Source: Streptomyces griseoviridis (GTDB lineage: Bacteria > Actinomycetota > Actinomycetes > Streptomycetales > Streptomycetaceae). Taken from it: a stretch of 64,000 nt of DNA. The stretch covers positions 806,001-870,000 of the forward strand of contig NZ_CP029078.1 of NCBI RefSeq assembly GCF_005222485.1, read 5' to 3'. The notes under the pieces were generated by a model. It was not told where the DNA came from. It saw only the letters and a list, made by a program, of their open reading frames with translations, and did no database searches. The position numbers and the translations under genes are program-made. Of this stretch, positions 40,459-49,308 are shown piece by piece (positions within the stretch are counted from its first letter, which is position 1; each line of letters begins with the position of its first letter).

Positions 40459-42103
40459 CCGCCCGCACCTCGTGGTGATCGGCGCGGGCCCCGCCGGGCT
40501 GGCCGCCGCGCTGACCGCCGCCCGGCACGGTGTCCGCGTCACCCTCGTCGACGCGGCGGCTCAGGCGGGCGGCCAGTTCTACCGCATGCCCGCCGCCCCG
40601 CTGGGCACCCGCCGCCCCCGTGCCCTGCACCACAAATGGCGCTCCTGGGAGCGGCTCAGCGGCGACCTGGACCGGCACCTCGCGACCGGCCGCGTCCGGC
40701 ATCTCGCGGACCACCATGTGTGGTGCGTGGAGCGGGAGGCGACGGAGCCAGGACCGGCCGAACGGAAGGCCACGGGACCCGGGCCCGTCGTGCGCGGCGA
40801 GCGGCCCCGGTCGCCATCGCGGGCGGGACGGTCCGGGGTGGCGGGTGGACCCGTCGGCGCCTTCACCGTGCACGCGCTCCTCGGTCCCCGCCAGGAGCGG
40901 GGCGTCGCGATCCGGGCCGACGCCGTGCTGCTCGCCACCGGCGGTTACGAGAAGGTGCTGCCGTTCCCCGGCTGGACGCTGCCCGGGGTGCTCAGCGCGG
41001 GCGGTGCGCAGGCCATGCTCAAGGGCGGGCTCGTGCTGCCGGGGCGCAGGGTCGTCGTCGCCGGGACGGGACCGCTGCTGCTGCCGGTGGCGACCGGCCT
41101 CGCGGCGGCCGGCGCGCGGGTCGTGGCGCTGGTGGAGTCCGCCGACCCCCGCGCCCTCGCCCGCGCGCCCGGCGCCTTGGCCGCCCGCCCGGACAAGCTC
41201 GCCGAGGGCGCGCGGTACGCGGCCCGCCTGCTGCGCCACCGCGTCCCCTTCCTCGTCCGGCACACGGTGGTCGAGGCCCACGGCGGCGACCGGCTCGACG
41301 GCGTGACCGTCGCCGCCCTCGGTCCCGACGGCCGGGTCGTTCCGGGCGGTGCGCGGCGCCTGGACTGCGACACCCTGGCCGTCGGCCACGGCCTGCTGCC
41401 CCACACCGATCTCGCCGGGACGCTGGGCTGCGGCCTCGACGGCGTCGCGGTCCGGGTCGACGACGAACAGCGCACCGACGTGCCCGGCGTCTGGGCCGCG
41501 GGCGAGGCCACCGGGGTCGGCGGCGCCGATCTCGCCCTCGCCGAGGGCCGGATCGCCGGCCGGTCCGCCGCCGCCCGACTGACCGGCCGCGCACCCGAGC
41601 CACGGAGCCGGGCGGCGGCGGCCTGTCGCGCCCGCGCGGCCCTGCGGGCGTTCGCCGCCGGCCTCGACTCCGTCTGCGCACCGCCCGCCGGATGGGCTGA
41701 GCGCGTCACCGACGAGACGGTCGTCTGCCGCTGCGAGGAGGTCACGGCGGGCACCGTCCGCGCGGCCGTCACCGACCTCGGCGCGGGCGACCTGCGCACG
41801 GTGAAGCTGCTCACCAGGGCCGGGATGGGCTGGTGTCAGGGGCGAATGTGCGAGCCCGCCGTCGCCGGTCTGACCGGATGCCCCGCGACCACGGTCCGCC
41901 GCCCGTTCGCCCGGCCCGTCCCGCTCGGCGTCCTCGCGGGCCGGGAGGAGCGGGACAACGGCGAGGACAGCGCCGTCCGGACCGACGGCCGCGCCGCCAG
42001 CGCAACCGCGGCCGACACCGGCACCGGCACCGGCACCGGCACCGAGGCCGATCGGTGCGAGTCCTCGAAGGATCGACGACAGGCCGACACCGACCGTCAG
42101 TGA
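40451..42103 (+). CDS. D-hydroxyproline dehydrogenase, alpha-type subunit (FAD/NAD oxidoreductase with 2Fe-2S domain)
   Basis: 550 aa. FAD motif VVIGAGPAGLAAALTAARHG at the N terminus, NAD-type motif VVVAGTGPLLLPVATGL in the middle, and WAAGEATGVGGADLALAEGRIAG. A C-terminal BFD-like 2Fe-2S domain has cysteines in CRCEE and GWCQGRMC. Odd: a low-complexity insert at about residues 95-140 (EATEPGPAERKATGPGP...) and a C-terminal tail of about 55 residues with a TGTGTGTE repeat. Both are absent from the usual folds and look like late expansions. Likely electron-exit subunit of the complex. ATG within the end of the previous gene. Confidence 0.85.
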   Translation: MADRPHLVVIGAGPAGLAAALTAARHGVRVTLVDAAAQAGGQFYRMPAAPLGTRRPRALHHKWRSWERLSGDLDRHLATGRVRHLADHHVWCVEREATEPGPAERKATGPGPVVRGERPRSPSRAGRSGVAGGPVGAFTVHALLGPRQERGVAIRADAVLLATGGYEKVLPFPGWTLPGVLSAGGAQAMLKGGLVLPGRRVVVAGTGPLLLPVATGLAAAGARVVALVESADPRALARAPGALAARPDKLAEGARYAARLLRHRVPFLVRHTVVEAHGGDRLDGVTVAALGPDGRVVPGGARRLDCDTLAVGHGLLPHTDLAGTLGCGLDGVAVRVDDEQRTDVPGVWAAGEATGVGGADLALAEGRIAGRSAAARLTGRAPEPRSRAAAACRARAALRAFAAGLDSVCAPPAGWAERVTDETVVCRCEEVTAGTVRAAVTDLGAGDLRTVKLLTRAGMGWCQGRMCEPAVAGLTGCPATTVRRPFARPVPLGVLAGREERDNGEDSAVRTDGRAASATAADTGTGTGTGTEADRCESSKDRRQADTDRQ

Positions 42104-42104
42104 A

Positions 42105-42112
42105 ATGTCACA
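42105..42112. promoter_or_regulatory. candidate GntR operator half (TGTGACAT on - strand), copy 2
   Basis: ATGTCACA, the reverse complement of copy 1, lies just after the stop of the alpha subunit gene and 22 bases before the deaminase ATG. Confidence 0.35.
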
Positions 42113-42133
42113 CCCTATCCAGAGGGGTTCACC

Positions 42134-43039
42134 ATGAGCACCGTGACCGATCCGCAGCACCGCCCCTGGCGCGGCGTCCTCGTCGCCACCGCCCTCCCGC
42201 TCCGCGACGACCACTCCGTCGACCACGACCGGTACGCCGAACACTGCGCCTGGCTGGTCGCCAACGGCTGCGACGGCGTCGTCCCGAACGGCTCCCTCGG
42301 CGAGTACCAGGTCCTCACCCCCGAGGAGCGGACCAAGGTCGTCGAGACCGCCGTCGCGACGGTCGGCGGCTCCCGCGTGATGCCCGGTGTCGCCGCCTAC
42401 GGCTCGGCGGAGGCCAGGCGCTGGGCCGAGCGGGCCCGGGACGCGGGCTGCGCCTCCGTGATGCTGCTGCCGCCCAACGCCTACCGCGCCGACGACCGCT
42501 CCGTCCTCGCCCACTACGCCGAGGTCGCGAAGGCCGGGCTGCCGATCGTGGCCTACAACAACCCCATCGACACCAAGGTCGACCTGGTGCCCGAACTCCT
42601 GGCGAAACTGCACGGCGAGGGGTACATCAGGGCGGTCAAGGAGTTCTCCGGGGACGTCCGCCGCGCCTACCGGCTGGCCGAACTCGCCCCGGATCTCGAT
42701 CTGTTGGTGGGCGCCGACGACGTCCTGCTGGAACTCGCGGTCGCCGGTGCCAAGGGGTGGGTGGCCGGGTACCCGAACGCCCTGCCCCGGGCCTCGGTCG
42801 AGCTGTACCGGGCCGCCGCCGCGGGTGATCTGGACACCGCGCTGCCCCTCTACCGCGCGCTGCACCCGCTGCTCCGCTGGGACTCCAAGGTCGAGTTCGT
42901 CCAGGCCATCAAGTTGTCCATGGACATCGTGGGGCGGCACGGCGGGCCCTGCCGTCCGCCGCGCGTTACGCTGCTGCCCGACCAGGAGGCGGCTGTCCGC
43001 GCGGCCACCGAGAAGGCCGTCGCGGCGGGCCTCGCCTAG
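42134..43039 (+). CDS. DHDPS-family lyase, likely 1-pyrroline-4-hydroxy-2-carboxylate deaminase
   Basis: 301 aa TIM-barrel of the DapA/NanA family. GSLGEY carries the substrate-carboxylate loop, AYNNP the catalytic Tyr, and RAVKEFSGD the Schiff-base Lys. In hydroxyproline degradation the family member (LhpC) converts Pyr4H2C to 2-oxoglutarate semialdehyde and ammonia. Position between the D-hydroxyproline dehydrogenase and the epimerase supports this over a dihydrodipicolinate synthase. ATG start with AGAGGGG before it. Confidence 0.85.
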   Translation: MSTVTDPQHRPWRGVLVATALPLRDDHSVDHDRYAEHCAWLVANGCDGVVPNGSLGEYQVLTPEERTKVVETAVATVGGSRVMPGVAAYGSAEARRWAERARDAGCASVMLLPPNAYRADDRSVLAHYAEVAKAGLPIVAYNNPIDTKVDLVPELLAKLHGEGYIRAVKEFSGDVRRAYRLAELAPDLDLLVGADDVLLELAVAGAKGWVAGYPNALPRASVELYRAAAAGDLDTALPLYRALHPLLRWDSKVEFVQAIKLSMDIVGRHGGPCRPPRVTLLPDQEAAVRAATEKAVAAGLA

Positions 43040-43320
43040 AGCGCCGGCCCCGGCTCCCGTCCCGGCCCCGACGCCCACTCCGGTCCGGGCCCCAACTCCG
43101 TTCTGGCGGCTTCGACTTCGGGCTCGGTGCCGGTCCCGGTTCCCTCCCCCTTGCCGGCTTCGACTTCGGGCTCGGTGCCGGTCCCGGCTCCCTCTCCGCT
43201 GCCGGACTCGGGATCGGTGCGGGCGTCGGCGTGGGCTCCGGTTCCCGCTTCCGGTCCCGCGTCCGCGTCCGGTTCCGCTTCCGAGGGGCCCGCCCTCACC
43301 GCAGAGGAAAGAGGAGATCC
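43040..43320. other. intergenic region with a 48-bp duplicated segment
   Basis: The gap holds two tandem imperfect 48-bp copies, at 43107-43154 and 43155-43202 (starting CGGCTTCGACTTCGGGCTCG). The last part, with GAGGAAAGAGGAGA, forms the ribosome binding site of the epimerase. A long minus-strand open frame across here and the epimerase is compositional only. Confidence 0.7.
43107..43202. repeat. two-copy 48-bp imperfect tandem repeat
   Basis: Each copy reads CGGCTTCGACTTCGGGCTCG, then GTGCCGGTCCCGG and a pyrimidine-rich end; the copies differ by a few bases near the end. Confidence 0.75.
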
Positions 43321-44322
43321 ATGCGCAGCACCCTCGTCCTGCACGCCGTCGACTCGCACACCGAGGGCATGCCCACCCGCGTGATCACCGGCGGGATCGG
43401 CACGATTCCCGGCGCGACGATGAACGAGCGGCGCCTGTACTTCCGCGACCACCGCGACGACGTCAAGCAGTTGCTGATGAACGAGCCGCGCGGGCACTCC
43501 GCCATGAGCGGCGCGATCCTCCAGCCGCCGACCCGGCCCGACTGCGACTGGGGCGTCGTCTACATCGAGGTGTCCGGCTACCTCCCGATGTGCGGCCACG
43601 GCACGATCGGCGTGGCGACCGTGCTGGTGGAGACCGGGATGGTCGAGGTCGTCGAGCCGGTGACCACGATCCGGCTCGACACCCCCGCCGGGGTCGTCGT
43701 CGCCGAGGTCGCGGTGGAGGACGGTGCCGCGAGGAACGTGACCCTGCGGAACGTGCCGTCGTTCTCCGTCGCCCTGGACCGCGAGGCCACGCTGCCCGAC
43801 GGGCGGACGGTCACCTACGACCTCGCGTACGGCGGCAACTTCTACGCCATCCTGCCGCTGGACGCGTTCGGCCTGCCCTTCGACCGCTCCCGCAAGGACG
43901 ACATCCTCGCGGCCGGGCTCTCCCTGATGGAGGCCGTCAACGCGGAGGAGGAGCCCGTCCACCCCGAGGACCCGAGCATCAGGGGCTGTCACCACGTCCA
44001 CCTGCTGGCGCCCGGCGCGACGGCCAGGCACTCCCGGCACGCGATGGCCATCCACCCCGGCTGGTTCGACCGCTCCCCGTGCGGAACCGGGACCAGCGCG
44101 CGCATGGCCCAGCTGCACGCCCGCGGTGAACTCCCCCTGCGCACCGAGTTCGTGAACGAGTCGTTCATCGGCACCCGGTTCACAGGGCGCCTCCTGGAGA
44201 CCACCGAGGTCGCCGGACGGCCCGCCGTCCTGCCCAGCTTCACCGGGCGCGCCTGGATCACCGGAACCGCCCAGTACCTCCTCGACCCCACCGACCCCTT
44301 CCCCGCGGGCTTCGTGCTCTGA
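43321..44322 (+). CDS. 4-hydroxyproline epimerase (proline racemase family)
   Basis: 333 aa. The two catalytic cysteines of the cofactor-free proline racemase fold are present: MCGHGTIG and DRSPCGTGTSARMAQL. The family signature at the start (HAVDSHTEGMPTRV) is also intact. Two-Cys members interconvert trans-4-hydroxy-L-proline and cis-4-hydroxy-D-proline; Cys/Thr members are dehydratases, which this is not. The operon for downstream D-hydroxyproline oxidation favours epimerase over proline racemase. The ATG at 43321 has GAGGAGA in front. Confidence 0.88.
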   Translation: MRSTLVLHAVDSHTEGMPTRVITGGIGTIPGATMNERRLYFRDHRDDVKQLLMNEPRGHSAMSGAILQPPTRPDCDWGVVYIEVSGYLPMCGHGTIGVATVLVETGMVEVVEPVTTIRLDTPAGVVVAEVAVEDGAARNVTLRNVPSFSVALDREATLPDGRTVTYDLAYGGNFYAILPLDAFGLPFDRSRKDDILAAGLSLMEAVNAEEEPVHPEDPSIRGCHHVHLLAPGATARHSRHAMAIHPGWFDRSPCGTGTSARMAQLHARGELPLRTEFVNESFIGTRFTGRLLETTEVAGRPAVLPSFTGRAWITGTAQYLLDPTDPFPAGFVL

Positions 44323-44421
44323 CGCCCGCGCCGACCGCGGGGAGCGACAACAACTCCGCTCCTGGCACCACCCCCACCACCCGGCCGAGAGGCCCGTGGC
44401 TCCCGTAGATACTGGTGCCGC

Positions 44422-44428
44422 GTGACAT
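44422..44428. promoter_or_regulatory. candidate GntR operator motif GTGACAT, copy 3
   Basis: GCGTGACATGC lies in the gap before the GntR gene and shares GTGACAT with copies 1 and 2. A regulator binding its own promoter would be typical. Confidence 0.35.
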
Positions 44429-44540
44429 GCCGTTCCCCTCGCTCCGTTCCGCTCATCCCCCGCCGTCACCTCTTGAATTCGATCGCTCCCGTCCGTGCCG
44501 CCTCCCGGCCGCCCGCACGGCCCGCCCTAGGAGACACCCC

Positions 44541-45236
44541 ATGCCCGCCCAGCCCAGCGGTTCGCCGGCCGCCGCCGCTCCCGCGCTGCCCGTCCTCGGC
44601 GGGAAGCGGAGCAGCTATCGCGAGCGGGTCGCCGACGCCCTGCGGGCCGCGCTGATCGCCGGCGAACTGCGGGCGGGCGAGGTGTACTCGGCGCCGACCC
44701 TCGCCTCCCGCTTCGGCGTCTCGGCGACGCCGGTGCGCGAGGCCATGCTCGATCTGGCCAAGGAGGGCCTGGTCGACGCCGTTCCCAACAAGGGCTTCCG
44801 AGTCACCGAGGTCTCCGAGAAGCAGCTCGACGAGTACACGCACGTCCGGGCGCTCATCGAGATCCCCACGACCGTCGAACTGGCCAGGACCGCGTCGCCG
44901 GTCTCCCTGGAGGCGCTGCGCCCGGCCGCCCGGGAGATCGTCACCGCCGCGGCCGCCGGTGACCTGATCGCCTATGTCGAGGCCGACACCCGCTTCCATC
45001 TCGGGCTGCTCGCCCTCTCCGGAAACGCCCACCTGGTGGAAGTCGTCGCCGATCTGCGCGGGCGCTCCCGCCTCTACGGTCTGACCGCCCTGGTCGAGGC
45101 GGGCCGCCTGACCGCGTCGGCCCAGGAACACCTCGACCTTCTCGACGCCCTCGTCGCCCGCGACGAGCGGGCCGTGCGCGAGATCATGACCCGGCACATC
45201 GGACACGTCAGGGGAATGTGGGCGTCACACGGCTGA
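44541..45236 (+). CDS. GntR-family regulator with FCD ligand domain
   Basis: 231 aa. Winged-helix DNA-binding domain at about 25-90 (YRERVADALRAALIAGEL, PTLASRFGVSATPVREAMLDLAKEGLVDAVPNKGFRV), then an all-helical FCD domain with the metal-site histidines in DTRFHLGLLALSGN and the final TRHIGHV. It probably senses hydroxyproline or an intermediate and represses the upstream catabolic genes. ATG chosen after AGGAGA; this puts about 20 unstructured residues before the winged helix. Confidence 0.87.
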   Translation: MPAQPSGSPAAAAPALPVLGGKRSSYRERVADALRAALIAGELRAGEVYSAPTLASRFGVSATPVREAMLDLAKEGLVDAVPNKGFRVTEVSEKQLDEYTHVRALIEIPTTVELARTASPVSLEALRPAAREIVTAAAAGDLIAYVEADTRFHLGLLALSGNAHLVEVVADLRGRSRLYGLTALVEAGRLTASAQEHLDLLDALVARDERAVREIMTRHIGHVRGMWASHG

Positions 45237-45608
45237 GGCTCTGCGAGCGCGGCCGGCACTGCGGGCGCAGCCGGCACTGCGGGCGCTCAGGCCGGGGCGG
45301 GAGTCGCGCGCCCGGCGGACGCCGCGAGCCCAGCGGAACTCCTGGGCGCGTTCCTCCACGAGCGGGGCTCGCGCGCCGAGGCGGCGGCCGATCGCCGAAG
45401 TCCCGCCCGCCGTCGCCCCTCAGTCTCGACCGCACGCAACTCCCCCCACTTCTCTCAATACTTACTTCACCTCTTGACGCAAGTGGTCCATACCTTTAGG
45501 TTCACCGCTCAGCCGGACCGCTCAGCCGCACCTCACGAACGGGCCCCGCCTTCACAGGATGAACGCGGGCGCGCGCGTCCCACCCCCCACGAAAGGCCGT
45601 TCCCCACC
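45237..45608. other. intergenic promoter region upstream of the chitinase
   Basis: 372 bases. An 18-bp-period direct repeat (GCCGGCACTGCGGGCGC at 45252-45268 and 45270-45286) follows the GntR stop. A TTGACG hexamer at 45474-45479 next to a DasR-like site makes a plausible chitinase promoter. No gene seen. Confidence 0.55.
45482..45497. promoter_or_regulatory. DasR-like operator (dre site) before chitinase gene
   Basis: AGTGGTCCATACCTTT resembles the dre consensus ACTGGTCTAGACCACT (about 11 of 16, with the GGTC and ACC cores kept). It overlaps the region just downstream of a TTGACG -35-like hexamer. DasR is the GlcNAc-responsive GntR repressor that controls chitinases in Streptomyces. Confidence 0.6.
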
Positions 45609-47012
45609 ATGGCCAGACTCCTCCCCCGCACCGCCCTCCCGGCCCTCGCCGTAGCCGCACTCACCCTCTCGGCCGGCCTCCTCACCACGACCCCCGCCGC
45701 CTCCGCCGTCGACGCCGGCACCTCCCCCGCCGTCGCGGCGGCCACCGGTTCGATCACCGGCCTTGCGGGCAAGTGCCTCGACGTCGCGGGCGCGAGCAGC
45801 GCCGACGGCACCGCCGTCCAGCTCTACGACTGCAACGGATCGGCCGCCCAGCAGTGGACCGTCTCCACCGACGGGACCCTCCGCGCCCTCGGCAAGTGCC
45901 TTGACGTCACCGGCGGTTCGACCGCCGACGGCGCCAAGGCGCAGCTGTGGACCTGTACCGGCGCCGCCAACCAGAAGTGGACCGTCACGGCAGCCCACGA
46001 CATCGTCAACCCCCAGGCGGACAAGTGCCTCGACGCCACCGGCAACTCCTCGGCCAACGGCACCCGGGCCCAGATCTGGACCTGCACCGGGGGCGCCAAC
46101 CAGAAGTGGACGGCGCCCGCGGCCGGTGGCACCGCGCCTTCCGCTCCCATGGCCGTGGCGCCGTACCTCTACAACGGCTGGGGCAGCCCGCCGAATCCGG
46201 GCACCGTGACCGCGGCCACCGGCGTGAAGTGGTTCACGCTCGCGTTCGTCCTCAGCAACGGGTACTGCAACCCGCAGTGGGACGGCAGCAGGCCGCTGAC
46301 CGGAGGTGTCGACCAGCAGACGGTCACCGCGGTGCGCGCGGGCGGCGGTGACGTCATCCCGTCGTTCGGCGGGTACAGCGGCAACAAGCTGGAGAGTTCG
46401 TGCGGCAGCGCCGGTGAACTGGCCGCCGCCTACCAGAAGGTGATCAACGCCTACGGCCTCAAGGCGATCGACATCGACCTGGAGGCCGACGCCTACAGCA
46501 ACCCGACCGTGCAGCAGCGCACGGTGGACGCGTTGAAGACCGTGAAGGCCGCCAACCCCGGCCTCAAGGTGTACATCACGATCGGCACCGGCCAGAGCGG
46601 CCCCGACACCGGGCTGATCAAGCGAGCCGCCGCCTCCGGTCTCCCGGTGGACGCGTGGGCCATCATGCCGTTCGACTTCGGTGGCGCCGGGCAGAACATG
46701 GGCACGCTGACGCTGCGGGCCGCCGAGGGTCTCAGGACGGCGCTGAAGGCCGCGTACGGCTACAGCGACGACCAGGCCTACCGGGTCATGGGCATCTCGT
46801 CGATGAACGGGATCACCGACCAGAACGAGACGGTCACCGTGGCCGACTTCCGGACCATCCTCGGGTACGCCCAGCAGCACCATCTGGCCCGGCTCACCTT
46901 CTGGTCGGTCAACCGCGACCGCCCCTGCACCGGTGGCCCCGCGGACAGTTGCTCAGGCGTGGGCCAGTCCGACTGGGACTACACGCGCGTGTTCGCCGCG
47001 TACACCGGCTGA
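45609..47012 (+). CDS. secreted chitinase, ricin-type lectin + GH18
   Basis: 467 aa. Sec signal peptide (about 1-36, ending ASA). Ricin-B lectin domain at about 45-180 with three QxW repeats (AQQWTV, NQKWTV, NQKWTA), a carbohydrate-binding module. GH18-like barrel from about 195, with the catalytic loop AIDIDLEAD (family DxxDxDxE; the proton-donor Glu is kept) and closing PFDFG and FWSVNRDRPC segments. Hydrolyses chitin or a related GlcNAc polymer outside the cell. The next gene, with the same lectin type, follows after 48 bases and is probably cotranscribed. Confidence 0.88.
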   Translation: MARLLPRTALPALAVAALTLSAGLLTTTPAASAVDAGTSPAVAAATGSITGLAGKCLDVAGASSADGTAVQLYDCNGSAAQQWTVSTDGTLRALGKCLDVTGGSTADGAKAQLWTCTGAANQKWTVTAAHDIVNPQADKCLDATGNSSANGTRAQIWTCTGGANQKWTAPAAGGTAPSAPMAVAPYLYNGWGSPPNPGTVTAATGVKWFTLAFVLSNGYCNPQWDGSRPLTGGVDQQTVTAVRAGGGDVIPSFGGYSGNKLESSCGSAGELAAAYQKVINAYGLKAIDIDLEADAYSNPTVQQRTVDALKTVKAANPGLKVYITIGTGQSGPDTGLIKRAAASGLPVDAWAIMPFDFGGAGQNMGTLTLRAAEGLRTALKAAYGYSDDQAYRVMGISSMNGITDQNETVTVADFRTILGYAQQHHLARLTFWSVNRDRPCTGGPADSCSGVGQSDWDYTRVFAAYTG

Positions 47013-47060
47013 CGCACCGCCGTTCCGGGCTCCTGCCCTCAACCCCCCATAAGGAGAGCC

Positions 47061-49268
47061 GTGTTCCGCCACCCACCCCCCGCATCCGCCACGCCCTCCA
47101 CACGCCGCAGAGCCGGTGTCGTCGCGCTGGTCGCGGCGGCCGCCGCCTCCGTCCTGACGGCGGTCCCGGCCGAGGCCGCCCCGACCGCGCTGCCCGCCTC
47201 CTGGTCCACCCTGGTCAACGCGGCCAGCGGCAAGTGCCTCGACGCGCGGGCGGCGGGGACCGCGAACGGCACCGCCGTACAGCAGTACGCCTGCAACAAC
47301 AGCGCGGCCCAGCAGTGGAGTTTCACCACCACGAGCAACGGCTACGTCCGCATCAACAACCGGCCGAGCCCAGAACAGGTCGTCGACGTCACCGGCGTCT
47401 CCACGGCCGACAACGCGGCCACCCAGCTCTGGGCGTACGGCGGCGGCACCAACCAGCAGTGGCTGCCCGTGGACGACGGCGGGGGCGCCTTCCACTTCGT
47501 GAACCGCAACAGCGGCAAGTGCCTCGACGATCCGGCCGCGTCCCTCGCCGACAGCGTGCAGTTGGTGCAGTACACGTGCAACGGCTCGGCGGCCCAACGT
47601 TTCCAGGTGGTTCCGGTGGCCCAGTCCACGGCCGATCCCGACCTCGGTCCGAACGTCGTCGTCTTCGACCCGTCCATGTCGGCGTCGGCGATCCAGACCA
47701 AGCTGAACTCCCTCTTCAAGCAGCAGGAGACCAACCAGTTCGGGTCCCAGCGCTACGCGGTGATGTTCAAGCCGGGCGCGTACAGCGCGGACGTCAACGT
47801 CGGCTTCTACACGCAGGTGTTGGGGCTCGGGCTCACCCCGGACGCGGTGACGGTGAGCGGCGCGGTGCACGCGGAGGCCGACTGGTTCCAGGGCAACGCC
47901 ACCCAGAACTTCTGGCGCGGCGCCGAGAACCTCTCGGTCAACCCGACCGGCGGGAGCGACCGTTGGGCGGTCTCGCAGGCCGCGGCCTACCGCCGGATGC
48001 ATCTGCGGGGCAACCTGGCGCTTGACGACGGCGGTTGGTCCAGCGGCGGCCTGCTCGCCGACAGCAAGATCGACGGACAGGTCAACTCCGGCAGCCAGCA
48101 GCAGTGGCTGACGCGCAACTCGCAGCTCGGCAGCTGGACCGGCGCCAACTGGAACATGGTCTTCGTCGGCAGCCAGGGCGTCCCGGGGACCAGCTTCCCC
48201 AACCCGCCGTACACGACGGTCGCCCAGACCCCGGTCTCCCGGGAGAAGCCGTTCCTGTACGTCGACGGCGCGGGCGCCTACCAGGTGTTCGTCCCGTCCC
48301 TGCGGACCAACTCCACGGGTACCAGCTGGGCGGGCGGCACCCCGGCGGGCTCCTCGCTGTCCCTGGACAGCTTCTACGTCGTGAAGCAAGGCGCGACGGC
48401 GGCACAGATCAACGCGGCGCTCGCGGCGGGCAAGAACCTGCTGGTCACTCCGGGCGTCTACCACCTCGACCAGACCCTTCAGGTCAACCGGCCCGACACG
48501 GTCGTCCTCGGCCTGGGTCTCGCCACCCTGGTACCCGACCAGGGCATCACCGCGATGAAGGTCGCCGACGTCGACGGCGTGAAGATCGCCGGTCTGCTCT
48601 TCGACGCGGGCACCACCAACTCGTCCACCCTGATGGAGGTCGGCCCGCCCGGCGCGTCCGCGTCGCACGCGGCCGACCCGACCTCGCTGCACGACGTGTA
48701 CTTCCGCGTCGGCGGCGCGGGCGTCGGGAAGGCGACCACCAGCCTCGTCGTCAACAGCGACCATGTGATCGGCGACCACATGTGGATCTGGCGGGCCGAC
48801 CACGGTTCGGGCGTCGGCTGGACCAGCAACACCGGTGACACCGGGCTGATCGTCAACGGCGACAACGTCACGATGTACGGGCTGTTCGTCGAGCACTACC
48901 AGAAGTACCAGACCGTCTGGAACGGCAACGGCGGGCGCACCTACTTCTACCAGAACGAGATGCCGTACGACCCGCCCAACCAGGCGGCCTGGATGAACGG
49001 TTCGACCCAGGGCTACGCCGCCTACAAGGTCGCCGACTCGGTCACCAGCCACCAGGCGTACGGGCTGGGCAGCTACTGCTACTTCAACGTCAACCCGGGC
49101 GTGACGGCCGCCCGCGCCATCGAGGCACCGAACAACCCGAACGTCCGCTTCACCAGCATGCTGACGGTGTCCCTGGGCGGTACGGGCACGATCAGCCACG
49201 TCATCAACAACACCGGAGGCCCCTCCAACTCCGGCACCAACGTGGCCAATCTGACCAACTACCCGTAG
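47061..49268 (+). CDS. secreted ricin-lectin + right-handed beta-helix protein
   Basis: 735 aa. Signal peptide (about 1-39, cut near AEA-AP). Ricin-B domain at about 48-185 with QxW repeats (AQQWSF, NQQWLP, AQRFQV). The rest resembles the pectate-lyase/GH55-like beta-helix superfamily: SAIQTKLNSLFKQQETNQFGSQRYAVMFKPGAY, ATAAQINAALAAGKNLLVTPGVYHLDQTLQVNRPDTVVLGLG, then repeated short beta turns with HVIGDHMWIWRADHG and NNTGG. Relatives are sometimes labelled adenylyl cyclase in databases, for which I see no basis. Likely binds and perhaps cleaves a polysaccharide; no substrate can be assigned. GTG start after AAGGAG. Confidence 0.72.
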   Translation: MFRHPPPASATPSTRRRAGVVALVAAAAASVLTAVPAEAAPTALPASWSTLVNAASGKCLDARAAGTANGTAVQQYACNNSAAQQWSFTTTSNGYVRINNRPSPEQVVDVTGVSTADNAATQLWAYGGGTNQQWLPVDDGGGAFHFVNRNSGKCLDDPAASLADSVQLVQYTCNGSAAQRFQVVPVAQSTADPDLGPNVVVFDPSMSASAIQTKLNSLFKQQETNQFGSQRYAVMFKPGAYSADVNVGFYTQVLGLGLTPDAVTVSGAVHAEADWFQGNATQNFWRGAENLSVNPTGGSDRWAVSQAAAYRRMHLRGNLALDDGGWSSGGLLADSKIDGQVNSGSQQQWLTRNSQLGSWTGANWNMVFVGSQGVPGTSFPNPPYTTVAQTPVSREKPFLYVDGAGAYQVFVPSLRTNSTGTSWAGGTPAGSSLSLDSFYVVKQGATAAQINAALAAGKNLLVTPGVYHLDQTLQVNRPDTVVLGLGLATLVPDQGITAMKVADVDGVKIAGLLFDAGTTNSSTLMEVGPPGASASHAADPTSLHDVYFRVGGAGVGKATTSLVVNSDHVIGDHMWIWRADHGSGVGWTSNTGDTGLIVNGDNVTMYGLFVEHYQKYQTVWNGNGGRTYFYQNEMPYDPPNQAAWMNGSTQGYAAYKVADSVTSHQAYGLGSYCYFNVNPGVTAARAIEAPNNPNVRFTSMLTVSLGGTGTISHVINNTGGPSNSGTNVANLTNYP

Positions 49269-49308
49269 GAAGCTGCTAGTTGGCCCAGCAGGGCGTAGGT
49301 GGTCGGCC

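Noticed and set aside
42134..43039. Dihydrodipicolinate synthase for lysine biosynthesis
   Set aside because: The fold is shared, but the gene lies between hydroxyproline dehydrogenase and epimerase genes, the known context of the Pyr4H2C deaminase.
43036..44469. 477-codon minus-strand open frame over the epimerase gene
   Set aside because: It is antisense to a clear proline-racemase-family gene; its end is a compositional EAGTGTEPEVEA repeat produced by the 48-bp duplication.
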